From contig JAUCGL010000004.1 of NCBI GenBank assembly GCA_030378105.1, positions 1 to 64,000 on the forward strand: a DNA stretch of 64,000 nt, read 5' to 3'. This DNA is from Candidatus Halobeggiatoa sp. HSG11. Its GTDB lineage: Bacteria > Pseudomonadota > Gammaproteobacteria > Beggiatoales > Beggiatoaceae. The notes beneath the pieces were generated by a model, which was given only the letters and a program-made list of their open reading frames with translations, did not search any database and was not told where the DNA came from. This document shows, one piece after another, positions 54,656-62,497 of this stretch (position 1 is its first letter; each line of letters begins with the position of its first letter). Made by a program: the position numbers and the translations under genes.

Positions 54656-54709
54656 CAAGTCAACCATCTTAATATCAAGTAAAAAGTTTGATTGTGTGAC
54701 AGAATCAAG
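54656..54709. repeat. 54-bp accessory-region repeat, copy 2
   Basis: CAAGTCAACCATCTTAATAT to TTTGATTGTGTGACAGAATCAAG, in the same orientation as 53041-53094. It forms the broken 3' end of the helicase remnant. Confidence 0.75.
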
Positions 54710-54921
54710 CCGGGTAAGGTCGATGCAATGAAATGAAACCGACCAAACATAAATCCAATTAATAATTTCTGTGTTTTCTCAACATCAACCTGCAAACACC
54801 GCCCAATCTGCTGATAAAAAATAATCGGACTCTCAGTTGGACGCAACAAAATAACCGCTCCCACATCAGCAATATGCAATCCCTCATTCAACATATTAAT
54901 TGTAAAAAGCTGTTGTTTCAT
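54710..54921 (-). pseudogene. Remnant of a superfamily 2 helicase
   Basis: The frame reads FTINMLNEGLHIADVGAVIL then LRPTESPIIFYQQIGRCLQV. It corresponds to motifs V and VI of DEAD/DEAH restriction-type helicases (NEGxxxxxV...PT.S...y.Q.iGR.LR). Upstream domains are missing, and downstream the frame runs into the 54-bp repeat and stops at 54655. The remaining stretch could be the tail of a protein whose nuclease part survives at 55077-55574. Confidence 0.75.
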
Positions 54922-55076
54922 TATTTGGATAGCAGTCTGTTATAATAATTGCATATTAAATATATTTAATCAAAAAATTATAATATTAGCAACTCGTTAA
55001 GCCGTATATGTTTAAATAATCAAAATTAAATATCAGTTATTTTTACTCATTCCCAACTACCTCATTGGTAACGTAT

Positions 55077-55574
55077 TCATAACACACCAGCATCATTGTT
55101 CTCGTTCCCAACGTCCCGTTGGGAATGCAGTCGGGGACGCTCTGTGTCCCGCAACGCAGAGCGTTGCAGAAGGCATTCCCAACCAAGAGGTTGGGAACGA
55201 GAAAAATCTTGCAATCTATCTCTATCAATAAGCTCTACTCCTAAGCGTAAAGCTCTTACTCTGACTTCAGAATTAAAATAAGAATTTGTTACCAATATCA
55301 TATTTGTTACATTAGCTAATTTTGCTCCTGTAACTAATTGATTTAATGCCTTTACATCAACATTTGTTCCAGCTTTACGTTGTTTAACTTCAATAGCAAA
55401 TTTTCTTTTATTTTTATACGCAAATATATCCACACCACCATCACCGTGTTTATATTCACCACCTTGTTTAGTAATTATTGCATTTGTCCAACCGGCTGCA
55501 ACAAAAACATCCTTTACAAATATCTCGAAATCTGACCAAGAAAGTTTATCTATTGTGTTGAAATTTTTAATCAT
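55077..55574 (-). pseudogene. Mrr-type restriction nuclease truncated by a repeat
   Basis: The first 130 or so residues form an Mrr_cat/PD-(D/E)XK nuclease domain: LSWSDFEIFVKDVF, HGDGGVDIFAYKN and FAIEVKQRKAGTNVDV carry the catalytic D...ExK, and VLVTN-type IMLVTNSYF and LIDRDRLQDF follow. From about residue 126 the translation (SRSQPLGWECLLQRSALRDT...) is simply the in-frame reading of the repeat element at 55101-55201. The true C-terminal part, possibly a helicase like the fragment at 54710-54921, is lost. The nuclease domain itself could still be made. Confidence 0.8.
55101..55201. repeat. CTCGTTCCCAAC palindromic element
   Basis: Terminal inverted repeats CTCGTTCCCAAC and GTTGGGAACGAG, with internal GTTGGGAATGC / GCATTCCCAAC and a CGCAACGC hairpin. 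101 bp. Elements of this type are widespread in cyanobacteria and large sulfur bacteria. It interrupts the Mrr-type gene. Confidence 0.88.
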
Positions 55575-55648
55575 TTTTTATTATTAGATTATATTCTAAA
55601 CAAGCAAGGTACGTCACACGCACCTTTCCCACTCAAAAACACTTCGCA

Positions 55649-56929
55649 TCAACCCTCAACCGGCTCCACTTTCAATAAAAGTCCCTGTACTTCTATCACT
55701 CTTACCCTCTGACCGGGTTCAATCGGCACCGATGCTTGAGCTTTCCATGCTTCACTATGAACAAACACTCGCAAATTCCCATCATCATTACTTAAACATT
55801 TACCCTCTTCACCTATCATCTCTTCATGCCCCCCCAAAGCCTGTTTAGTACGAATTTTAATAAATACTTTTAATACCCATAAAAAGAAAGCAACAGTTAC
55901 GATACTTAAACCTCCAATAAGAGGTCTAGAAATAGTATAATCCTGCACTTCGGTATCTATCAAAATCACAGAGCCGATGATAAATGCAACTAAACCACCA
56001 ATACCCAAAGCCCCAAAACTAGGCACAAACGCTTCCGCTATCAAAAAAGTTATACCCAATAAAATCAATGCAATACCAGAAAAATTAACTGGTAAAATTT
56101 GGAAAGCAAATAAAGCAAGCAATATCGAAATTCCGCCCACTACACCGGGTAAAATGCTGCCGGGACTATACAACTCAAAAAATATTCCATATATTCCAAG
56201 CAATAACAATATATAAGCAACATTTGGATTAGAAATTATAGTCAATAATTTATTTCGCCAGTCAGGTTCAAGGACCGTGATTTTAATTCCATCCGTTAGG
56301 ATGCGATGGTCTTGACCTAATAGTTTAACTGATTTAGCATTTATTTTAGCCAACAACTGCTTCTGATTAACTGCAATTAAATCAATAACATTCTTTTTTA
56401 ATGCTTCTTGAGCTGGCAGACTTGCAGAATCACGCACTGCTTCCATAGCCCAATTAGGATTCCGTCCGTGCATTTGAGCCAGAGATAGTAAATAAGCCTC
56501 CGCATCATTAACCATCTTATTCTTCATAGTATTGGATTCTGGTTTGGTAGTAGCAGCAATTTGTACTGGAGTAGCAGCACCTAAATTGGTTCCGGGAGCC
56601 ATAGCCGCAATATGACTTGCATATAAAATATACGTCCCAGCACTTGCTGCTCTTGCCCCAGACGGACTCACATAAGTAACCACTGGAATTGAAGAAGCAA
56701 TGATGCTCTGCACTATATCTCGCATTGAAATATCTAATCCACCCGGAGTATCCATTTGCAAGATAATCAAACGAACTCCCGAACTTTGTGCATCCGCTAA
56801 ACTGCGTTTAACATAATCGGCAGTAGCTGGCCCAATAGCACCATCTATTTTTAGCAACCAAGCTTCATTTTTAGCATTAGCTTGAAATGAGATAAATACA
56901 ATGAATAGTAGTAAGGTGATTTTTTTCAT
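55649..56929 (-). CDS. NfeD-family membrane serine protease (ClpP class)
   Basis: Membrane-bound protein of 426 residues. A signal peptide (about 1-19) precedes a ClpP-like Ser-Lys protease domain (about 22-220): LQMDTPGGLD, YVSPSGARAASAGTYILYAS with the candidate nucleophile Ser, and NKMVNDAEAYL with the candidate Lys. Four or five membrane segments (about 235-340) and a C-terminal OB-fold NfeD domain (about 365-426, VEGQGLLLKVEP-like) follow. In other genomes these long NfeD proteins work next to a stomatin/slipin (SPFH) gene; none is adjacent here. Confidence 0.92.
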   Translation of the reverse strand: MKKITLLLFIVFISFQANAKNEAWLLKIDGAIGPATADYVKRSLADAQSSGVRLIILQMDTPGGLDISMRDIVQSIIASSIPVVTYVSPSGARAASAGTYILYASHIAAMAPGTNLGAATPVQIAATTKPESNTMKNKMVNDAEAYLLSLAQMHGRNPNWAMEAVRDSASLPAQEALKKNVIDLIAVNQKQLLAKINAKSVKLLGQDHRILTDGIKITVLEPDWRNKLLTIISNPNVAYILLLLGIYGIFFELYSPGSILPGVVGGISILLALFAFQILPVNFSGIALILLGITFLIAEAFVPSFGALGIGGLVAFIIGSVILIDTEVQDYTISRPLIGGLSIVTVAFFLWVLKVFIKIRTKQALGGHEEMIGEEGKCLSNDDGNLRVFVHSEAWKAQASVPIEPGQRVRVIEVQGLLLKVEPVEG

Positions 56930-57018
56930 AATTATTTTATGTGATTAGGATTAAAGGTTAAATAATCAAATAGTGATTTTTATAGCCAACAAACTCATCA
57001 AATTTTTTATAAAAATGC

Positions 57019-57046
57019 TTGCTTAATATTTTTAATATGTTATAAT
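57019..57046 (+). promoter_or_regulatory. Sigma-70-type promoter of tRNA-Lys
   Basis: TTGCTT at 57019-57024 and TATAAT at 57041-57046, 16 bases apart. Transcription would start about 7 bases upstream of the tRNA. Confidence 0.7.
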
Positions 57047-57059
57047 GGTTGTTTCTATT

Positions 57060-57135
57060 GGGTCGTTAGCTCAGTCGGTAGAGCACCGGACTTTTAATCC
57101 GTTGGTCGTGCGTTCGATTCGCACACGACCCACCA
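57060..57135 (+). tRNA. trnK: tRNA-Lys (anticodon UUU)
   Basis: 76 nt with encoded CCA. Acceptor arms GGGTCGT / ACGACCC, D-arm GCTC...GAGC, anticodon loop CTTTTAA, T-arm GTGCGTTCGATTCGCAC. The outermost anticodon-stem pair is C-U, a mismatch at the place where E. coli tRNA-Lys has a G-U. No integrase or att duplication was found beside it. Confidence 0.96.
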
Positions 57136-57161
57136 TCCTTCCTTTAAGATATTGTCTAGAT

Positions 57162-57608
57162 TTACTTTTTAAGTTGTGCTTTAACGTATTTAACTAAAGC
57201 TGTGCCATCACAAATACAACTCATATTTTCCCGATAAAATAATAATTGTCTGATTGGGGAGCCTTCTTTTTGCATAATTGGATGTAAATTTTGAGGATGT
57301 AAATGCTCCTGTTTTGTATTAATATTTTCCACTTCATCGCAGACAATTCCTAGTGGATGCTCTTCATCTTTGGTTTTCAGCAATATAAAAAACTCTCGAC
57401 TGCTAGGCATTTTTGTCATCAAGGATAAATCATTATCCAGACAATATACTCTTGATTCTAATCCATGCCCAACAAATCGACCTATTTCAATCTCATCAGT
57501 TTGATTTGGTTGAATATCAGCAACAATTTCCACTGATTGCACTTCGTTTTGAGGGATAAATAAATAGCAGTTATCAAATGCTAATAACATGTAAAAATCG
57601 GCGATCAT
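57162..57608 (-). CDS. CheW-like domain protein (probable)
   Basis: Soluble protein of 148 residues with a beta-rich pattern close to CheW domains: FYMLLAFDNCYLFIPQNEVQ at the start, FFILLKTKDEEHPLGIVCDEVENI in the middle and a C-terminal helix ALVKYVKAQL. CheW-like proteins link chemoreceptors and kinases. The similarity is in pattern rather than in strong motifs, so the call is tentative. The ATG overlaps the stop of the SUMF1-like gene as ATGA, so the two are translationally coupled. Confidence 0.5.
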   Translation of the reverse strand: MIADFYMLLAFDNCYLFIPQNEVQSVEIVADIQPNQTDEIEIGRFVGHGLESRVYCLDNDLSLMTKMPSSREFFILLKTKDEEHPLGIVCDEVENINTKQEHLHPQNLHPIMQKEGSPIRQLLFYRENMSCICDGTALVKYVKAQLKK

Positions 57609-58552
57609 TTTTGTTGATGTCTTTTATAGTTGTATAATCTTGGTTTAATTGGATATATTTGAATATTAGTCTTATTATCCGTTGGTTTAGTATAATTTCT
57701 AGCAATTCTAAAGCCAATAGTAAAATCACCGTTTTTACTTTTAAAACGAGCTGCTGATCTTGTATAATTAGCTAAACTATACCAAGAACCACCACGTATA
57801 ACCATTGCTTTTTCATTGAATTTAAGACAATGTTGCTCTTTACCATTATATAATATTTCGTATTCTGAACATGTCCATTCATAAACATTGCCGACAGTAT
57901 CATACAGGCCAAAATAATTGGGTGCAAAAGAGCCTACCTTAGCAGTTTTTTTATTATCCCATCTACTACCACAACCATCACAATTACTCTGGTTATAACC
58001 AATTTCATTGCCCCACCAATAAATGGTGTTAGTTGTAGCACGAGCAGCATATTCCCATTCTGCTTCGGTAGGAAGTCGATATTTATAACCAGTTTGCTCA
58101 CTTAGCCAATCAATATATGCAATAATATCTTGCCAAGCAACATTAATAACTGGTCGTTTACCACGTCCCCAACCTTCATCTTTTGGTAATTTACGCCCGG
58201 TTGCCAGTGCAAATTGGTCGTATTCCGCAAAAGTTACTTCATAACGTCCAATTGCAAAACTATCAATAGACACGGTATGTACTGGTTGCTCCCATTTAGC
58301 TCCAACATTTTGAATATCTCCCATTTGAAAATGACCAGCCGGAATAACTACCATTTCTGGCCCATTCCCTTCAATTTTTAACGAGTCCTGAAAAAATTTA
58401 TCAGATTTAGGAGTATTTTTTTTAATAGCTGATGATATTGCTGCTTGAGTTGTTAAGGTATAAAGTGGAATAAAATAGTTATATTCAAACCAAAGTAAAA
58501 CTCCACCTACAGTTATACTAGCAATAAAAGTAGCAATGAAAACCCTTGCCAA
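57605..58552 (-). CDS. Membrane-anchored SUMF1/FGE-like protein lacking the catalytic Cys
   Basis: A 315-residue protein with an N-terminal membrane anchor (about 4-25) and a formylglycine-generating-enzyme fold (about 60-300): VVIPAGHFQMGD, HTVSIDSFAIGRYEVTFAEY, RLPTEAEWEYAARA, YDTVGNVYEWTCSEY, VIRGGSWYSLANYTRSAAR and GFRIAR. Active FGEs have two cysteines after RGGS.; here they are Ser and Thr, so sulfatase activation is not expected. Such non-catalytic members often bind or modify partners, for instance with kinases. The start is TTG with GAGAGG upstream. Confidence 0.85.
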   Translation of the reverse strand: MARVFIATFIASITVGGVLLWFEYNYFIPLYTLTTQAAISSAIKKNTPKSDKFFQDSLKIEGNGPEMVVIPAGHFQMGDIQNVGAKWEQPVHTVSIDSFAIGRYEVTFAEYDQFALATGRKLPKDEGWGRGKRPVINVAWQDIIAYIDWLSEQTGYKYRLPTEAEWEYAARATTNTIYWWGNEIGYNQSNCDGCGSRWDNKKTAKVGSFAPNYFGLYDTVGNVYEWTCSEYEILYNGKEQHCLKFNEKAMVIRGGSWYSLANYTRSAARFKSKNGDFTIGFRIARNYTKPTDNKTNIQIYPIKPRLYNYKRHQQK

Positions 58553-59039
58553 GTTAAGCCTCTCTTGATTTTTTTAAGTTTAATATTTATTGGTTTAGTC
58601 TTATTTAATGAGTAGTACCGTAAAATACAATAGCATTATTTTAACATATATTTAAATGAATTTAGAACTTAAGGAATGTGTATGGCAGAATGACCATATT
58701 AAAATTTGTATAAAAGCAGAAAATTATGGATACTTAAGAACTTTAATAAACACTGCGAGACATGGAGAGACGAAACCAAAGTCAAGTAGTCCATAACTTA
58801 CGTGAGGGTTCAAAATTTTGAACAAGCTTACCGTTAAGTCATGATGGAATCGGTGGGATGAAATATGTATATTACTGTTTATATTATTAAATATCTGCGA
58901 AACTTATCTTTAAACATAATGATTTTAATATATCAGTCTTAATACATTCAAAAACTTGATTATCTAGCTGTAATAGTTTATTCTTAATTTTTATAGGTAT
59001 TTATACCCATTTCTTGTGTACATTAAATAATTTATTAAA
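58553..59039. other. Intergenic gap with a CATGTCTCGCAG-family copy
   Basis: No gene is seen in this divergent gap of nearly 490 bases apart from the repeat at 58752-58861. AT-rich stretches near 58990-59030 may hold the promoter of the methyltransferase gene, but no clear boxes could be fixed. Confidence 0.5.
58752..58861. repeat. CATGACTTAACGG...CATGTCTCGCAG element, copy 2 (inverted)
   Basis: CTGCGAGACATGGAGAG, AGTCCATAACTTA, TTCAAAATTTTGAAC and AACAAGCTTACCGTTAAGTCA correspond to 36088-36221 in reverse order. Confidence 0.6.
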
Positions 59040-61286
59040 ATGACAGAATATATTTTACAAAATTTCAATTTTAACCAACTAAACTCGCCTGATTTTAAAG
59101 AAGACAGTGTACGAGAAGTATTGATTTTACCTATTTTACAGCAATTAGGTTATGAAAATCAATATATTGTCCGTAGTAAATCTTTAGAACATCCATTTAT
59201 AAAAATTGGTTCTAAAAAACGTAAAATTAAACTGATTCCTGATTATTTGCTTAAAGTTGCAGATAATTATGCGTGGGTATTGGATGCCAAAGCACCAACT
59301 GAAGAAATCAAGACTGGTGAACATATTGAACAAGTTTATTCTTATGCGATTCATCCCGAAGTAAGAACTAAATATTTTGCTTTGTGTAATGGCTATGAGT
59401 TTGTTGTATTTAGACCAGATACCGAAAATCCAGTTTTATCTTTTCAGCTTGCTGAAATTCAATACCATTGGGAAACTTTGCAAAATTATCTTGCACCAAG
59501 TGCCTTTCAAAGTGGAAAGCATTTTGTGTATGAAACAACAAATCGTGCTAAAAATTTTCCAGTTAAAGAAGCTGATTTTAATTATTTAGATCGTCCATTG
59601 TTAGATGAATTACCTGTTAAAAAGCAAGCAGCTAAACGACATTTTGGTGTACATGGTTATTTTACTAAGCAAGCTTGGAATGTTGTACAAGAATATATTC
59701 GTCATTTCAGTCGTCCTGATGATTTAGTGCTTGATCCTTATGGTGGTAGTGGTGTAACTGCGATTGAGGCAATGATGACTGACCGCCGTGCAATTCATAT
59801 TGATTTAAATCCAATGTCATTTTTTTTGGTAGATAGTTTAGCGACCCCAGTTAATTTAGATAAATTAGGCCAAGCATTTGAAAAAATTAAAAATCAATTT
59901 GAGAAAAAATGTCCAACTACAGATAAGGAAATTTTACAAGCCTTAAAAAAATATCCCTATCCAACTGGATTAGTCTTACCAAAAAATTCAGATGTAGATA
60001 CTATTGAACAACTATTTAGCCCTAAACAAAAAGCTCAATTAGCCTTTCTTAAAAGCCTTATTTTGAAGCAAAAAGATAAAAGTATCAGAAAATCTTTACT
60101 TATAGCTTTTTCCAGTAGCATTACAAAAACAAATTTAAGTTATCACAACTCTAAATCAAGAGACAAAAATGCAGGTAATGCCGCACCTTTCGCTTATTAT
60201 CGCTATCGTGTAGCTAAAGAAGATGTTGATTTATCTGTTATTTCTACTTTTGAAACTAAATTTAAAAAAATAGTTGCTGCAAAAAAAGACATACAATCTA
60301 AAATCAATCCTCAAACAATTGACCGTTTGCAAGTTATTAAAGGCACAGCAACTGATTTAAGTTTTTTAAAAAATGAAACTGTTGATTACATTTACACCGA
60401 TCCACCTTATGGTAAAAAGATTCCTTATTTGGATTTATCTACCATGTGGAATGGTTGGCTTGATTTACCGGTTACGAGAGAAGACTATGCTCAAGAAGCT
60501 ATTGAAGGTGGTGAACATGATAAAACCAAAATTGAATATAATGCGTTGATTGCTTTGTCTATTGAGGAAATGTACAGGGTATTAAAATTTGACCGTTGGA
60601 TGAGCTTTGTTTTTGCTCATAAAGACCCTGAATTTTGGCATTTGATTATTGATACCGCAGAACGGTGTGGTTTTGAATACGCAGGTGCGGTGAAGCAAGC
60701 TAATGGACAAACCAGTTTTAAAAAACGACAAAATCCATTTACCGTGTTGTCTGGCCAATTAATCATTAATTTCAAAAAAATCCGTCAACCAAAAGCAATT
60801 TTGAAAGCTAATCTTGGAATGAATATTGGCGAAATAATTATGCAAACCATTGAAGGAGTTATTGCTAAACATAATGGTGCAAGATTAGAACAGATTAATG
60901 ATGAGTTAATTATCAAAGGTTTAGAATTAGGATTTTTAGACTTATTGAAAAAAGAATACAGTGATTTAACTCCTCTTTTAATGCAAACTTTTGATTATAA
61001 TGATGAATCAGAAGAATTTACAATTCGGAAAGATACTAAATTCAAAACTTCTGTTGATGAACGTTTACGGATTAAATATTACTTAATTTCTTTATTACGT
61101 CGTTCTGAATTAGAAAAAAAATATCCAACTTTTGATGAAATAGTGTTGCATATTATGCCATTACTAAAAAATGGAACCACTCCAGAAAATCAAACTATTT
61201 TAAATGTGTTAGAAGATATTGCAGTTAGAATAGAAACAGATAAATGGAAATTACAAAGTGAAAATCAAGGAGAATTACATTTTTAA
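59040..61286 (+). CDS. One-protein nuclease-methyltransferase (HsdR_N + N6/N4 DNA methylase)
   Basis: Predicted restriction-modification enzyme of 748 residues. The N-terminal domain (about 15-150) looks like the type I HsdR nuclease part: VREVLILPILQQLGY, IPDYLLKVADNYAWVLDAKAP supplies a PD...DxK catalytic set, and IEQVYSYAIHPEVRTKYFAL follows. The methyltransferase part has motif I LVLDPYGGSGVTAIEAM (about 230) and motif IV YTDPPYGKKIPY (about 455), giving N6-adenine or N4-cytosine specificity. Both activities appear intact. No separate specificity or restriction subunit flanks it. It may be a solitary type IIG-like enzyme, or a methylase with a regulatory nuclease-like domain. Confidence 0.82.
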   Translation: MTEYILQNFNFNQLNSPDFKEDSVREVLILPILQQLGYENQYIVRSKSLEHPFIKIGSKKRKIKLIPDYLLKVADNYAWVLDAKAPTEEIKTGEHIEQVYSYAIHPEVRTKYFALCNGYEFVVFRPDTENPVLSFQLAEIQYHWETLQNYLAPSAFQSGKHFVYETTNRAKNFPVKEADFNYLDRPLLDELPVKKQAAKRHFGVHGYFTKQAWNVVQEYIRHFSRPDDLVLDPYGGSGVTAIEAMMTDRRAIHIDLNPMSFFLVDSLATPVNLDKLGQAFEKIKNQFEKKCPTTDKEILQALKKYPYPTGLVLPKNSDVDTIEQLFSPKQKAQLAFLKSLILKQKDKSIRKSLLIAFSSSITKTNLSYHNSKSRDKNAGNAAPFAYYRYRVAKEDVDLSVISTFETKFKKIVAAKKDIQSKINPQTIDRLQVIKGTATDLSFLKNETVDYIYTDPPYGKKIPYLDLSTMWNGWLDLPVTREDYAQEAIEGGEHDKTKIEYNALIALSIEEMYRVLKFDRWMSFVFAHKDPEFWHLIIDTAERCGFEYAGAVKQANGQTSFKKRQNPFTVLSGQLIINFKKIRQPKAILKANLGMNIGEIIMQTIEGVIAKHNGARLEQINDELIIKGLELGFLDLLKKEYSDLTPLLMQTFDYNDESEEFTIRKDTKFKTSVDERLRIKYYLISLLRRSELEKKYPTFDEIVLHIMPLLKNGTTPENQTILNVLEDIAVRIETDKWKLQSENQGELHF

Positions 61287-61290
61287 TAAG

Positions 61291-61366
61291 GAATTCCGCA
61301 GGGACTTCATGATGCTAAAGGAAACGTCCCTATTCCGTGAACTAATTTATTTTTCATTGAAACAGC
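61291..61366. repeat. GTTTCGC palindrome family, copy 3 (diverged)
   Basis: GGAATTCCGCAGGGACTTCA to ATTTTTCATTGAAACAGCG follows the same order as 31622-31695 with several changes. It begins five bases after the methyltransferase stop and may act as a terminator hairpin. Confidence 0.65.
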
Positions 61367-61424
61367 GTAATAGTTGCCTCAACCTCGGCTTCGCTTATCC
61401 ATGTCTAACATCGTCAGTTTCTTA

Positions 61425-61652
61425 TCACAACTTATTAATTATTTTAGCATTATTAGATAATTTGACAATTTTGTCATATTTCTTATCACCGGGACGATAT
61501 AACTGCGAATATCTTTCCTCACGAAATACTTCTTCTTCAACACAAGGAGTGGTGTTCTTACCCTTGAAAATAAATTTAAAAATAGGTTTGATTGGCAAAA
61601 CGGCAAAAATTAGCATAAACATTAACCATGCCACAAATTCAATATCATCCAT
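61425..61652 (-). CDS. Small single-pass membrane protein, unknown
   Basis: A 75-residue frame with one membrane helix (about 5-25, FVAWLMFMLIFAVLPIKPIF) and a basic cytoplasmic tail (FKFIFKGKN, REERYSQLYRPGDKKYDKI). AAGG is about a dozen bases upstream of the ATG. Composition is that of a real membrane protein rather than a shadow frame, but no family was recognised. Confidence 0.5.
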   Translation of the reverse strand: MDDIEFVAWLMFMLIFAVLPIKPIFKFIFKGKNTTPCVEEEVFREERYSQLYRPGDKKYDKIVKLSNNAKIINKL

Positions 61653-61741
61653 ATTTAAGATACCTTGCTTAAATTTTATTTAATATTATTGGCACATACA
61701 TTGCTTATTATATTAATAGCATTCCTCCTTATATGTATTTT

Positions 61742-61773
61742 ACCTCTCTCCATTTGGCAGGGAGGTTTTTTTG
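61742..61773 (+). terminator. Rho-independent terminator
   Basis: ACCTCTCT and AGGGAGGT form a stem around a 9-nt loop, followed by seven T residues. No plus-strand gene ends directly before it; the nearest ends at 61286. Confidence 0.8.
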
Positions 61774-62383
61774 TTTTTTCTTAAAAGCTTAAATGAACTG
61801 ACCACCACTTTTAAAGATGGATGAATTCACATAACCACTTAACAGCAAGTCTATTAAGACTAGACATCTTTCCTTACATAAAACTTTCTCAAGTTGATAA
61901 AAGTAGCAACTTATTCGCCATGTTAAACTTATATCTGTTTACCTAAATAAGCTTCTTTAACTAAACCATTTCAAGAGTGTTTCTAAAATAATTATTTATC
62001 AATAAATTAAGCAAAATATTTTATACGGTTTTCATGCAAGTTATTAATTATTAAACATAATATAAATTATTGAACTCTTCTAACAGTGATAAAGATGTGG
62101 AGATTTGTGATAAGGGAAAACTGCTTGAATAATCAGTGTTCTCAAATTTTAACCAAGTAATCTTTGTATAAAAATTATGAGATAAAAAGGTAAATTAAAA
62201 AAAATAACAAAATTACTTGGTAAAAATATATAACTTATTAATAAATAAAGATTTTAAAAATACTCTTGAAATACTTTAGTAACCATATAATTTATAAAAA
62301 AATTAATATTCTTTAACTTTTGTCAATGTGTAAATCCTATGATATTACAACAAATTTATCACTACTATATTTAGGATTATCAA

Positions 62384-62422
62384 AAAATGGATGCCACCAA
62401 TTCAGATGACACCCATTTATTT
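62384..62422 (-). terminator. Probable terminator of the surface-protein gene
   Basis: On the minus strand AAATGGGTGTC and GGCATCCATTT form a stem with one mismatch and one G-T pair, followed by a T run. It lies 76 bases after the stop codon. Confidence 0.75.
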
Positions 62423-62497
62423 TAATACAAGGAATCCAGTATCTTCAAATTTATCAGATTTAAAGTTGGATTCCTACGCCGTTAATTGAAAATATTC

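Larger units (their letters stand above)
61684..62497. other. Intergenic region with terminators, otherwise unassigned
   Basis: About 810 bases. It holds a terminator on the plus strand (61742-61773), a terminator for the surface protein (62384-62422) and a GGAATCCA / TGGATTCC inverted repeat at about 62431-62475. The rest is AT-rich with no convincing gene. Confidence 0.6.

Noticed and set aside
51345-54709. The repeated hairpins as integron attC sites
   Set aside because: They lack the RYYYAAC/GTTRRRY core and no integrase is visible; only a general cassette-like idea is kept.
55096-55281. Plus-strand frame of 61 residues at 55096-55281
   Set aside because: It is the translation of the CTCGTTCCCAAC element plus the antisense of the nuclease gene.
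57060-57135. tRNA-Lys as an integration site for a genomic island
   Set aside because: No integrase and no duplicated tRNA 3' end could be found on either side.
57605-58552. A true formylglycine-generating enzyme
   Set aside because: Both active-site cysteines are replaced and no sulfatase gene is present.
61258-61683. Plus-strand frame of 141 residues after the methyltransferase gene
   Set aside because: It overlaps a palindromic repeat and the antisense of a better minus-strand membrane-protein frame, and has no family features.
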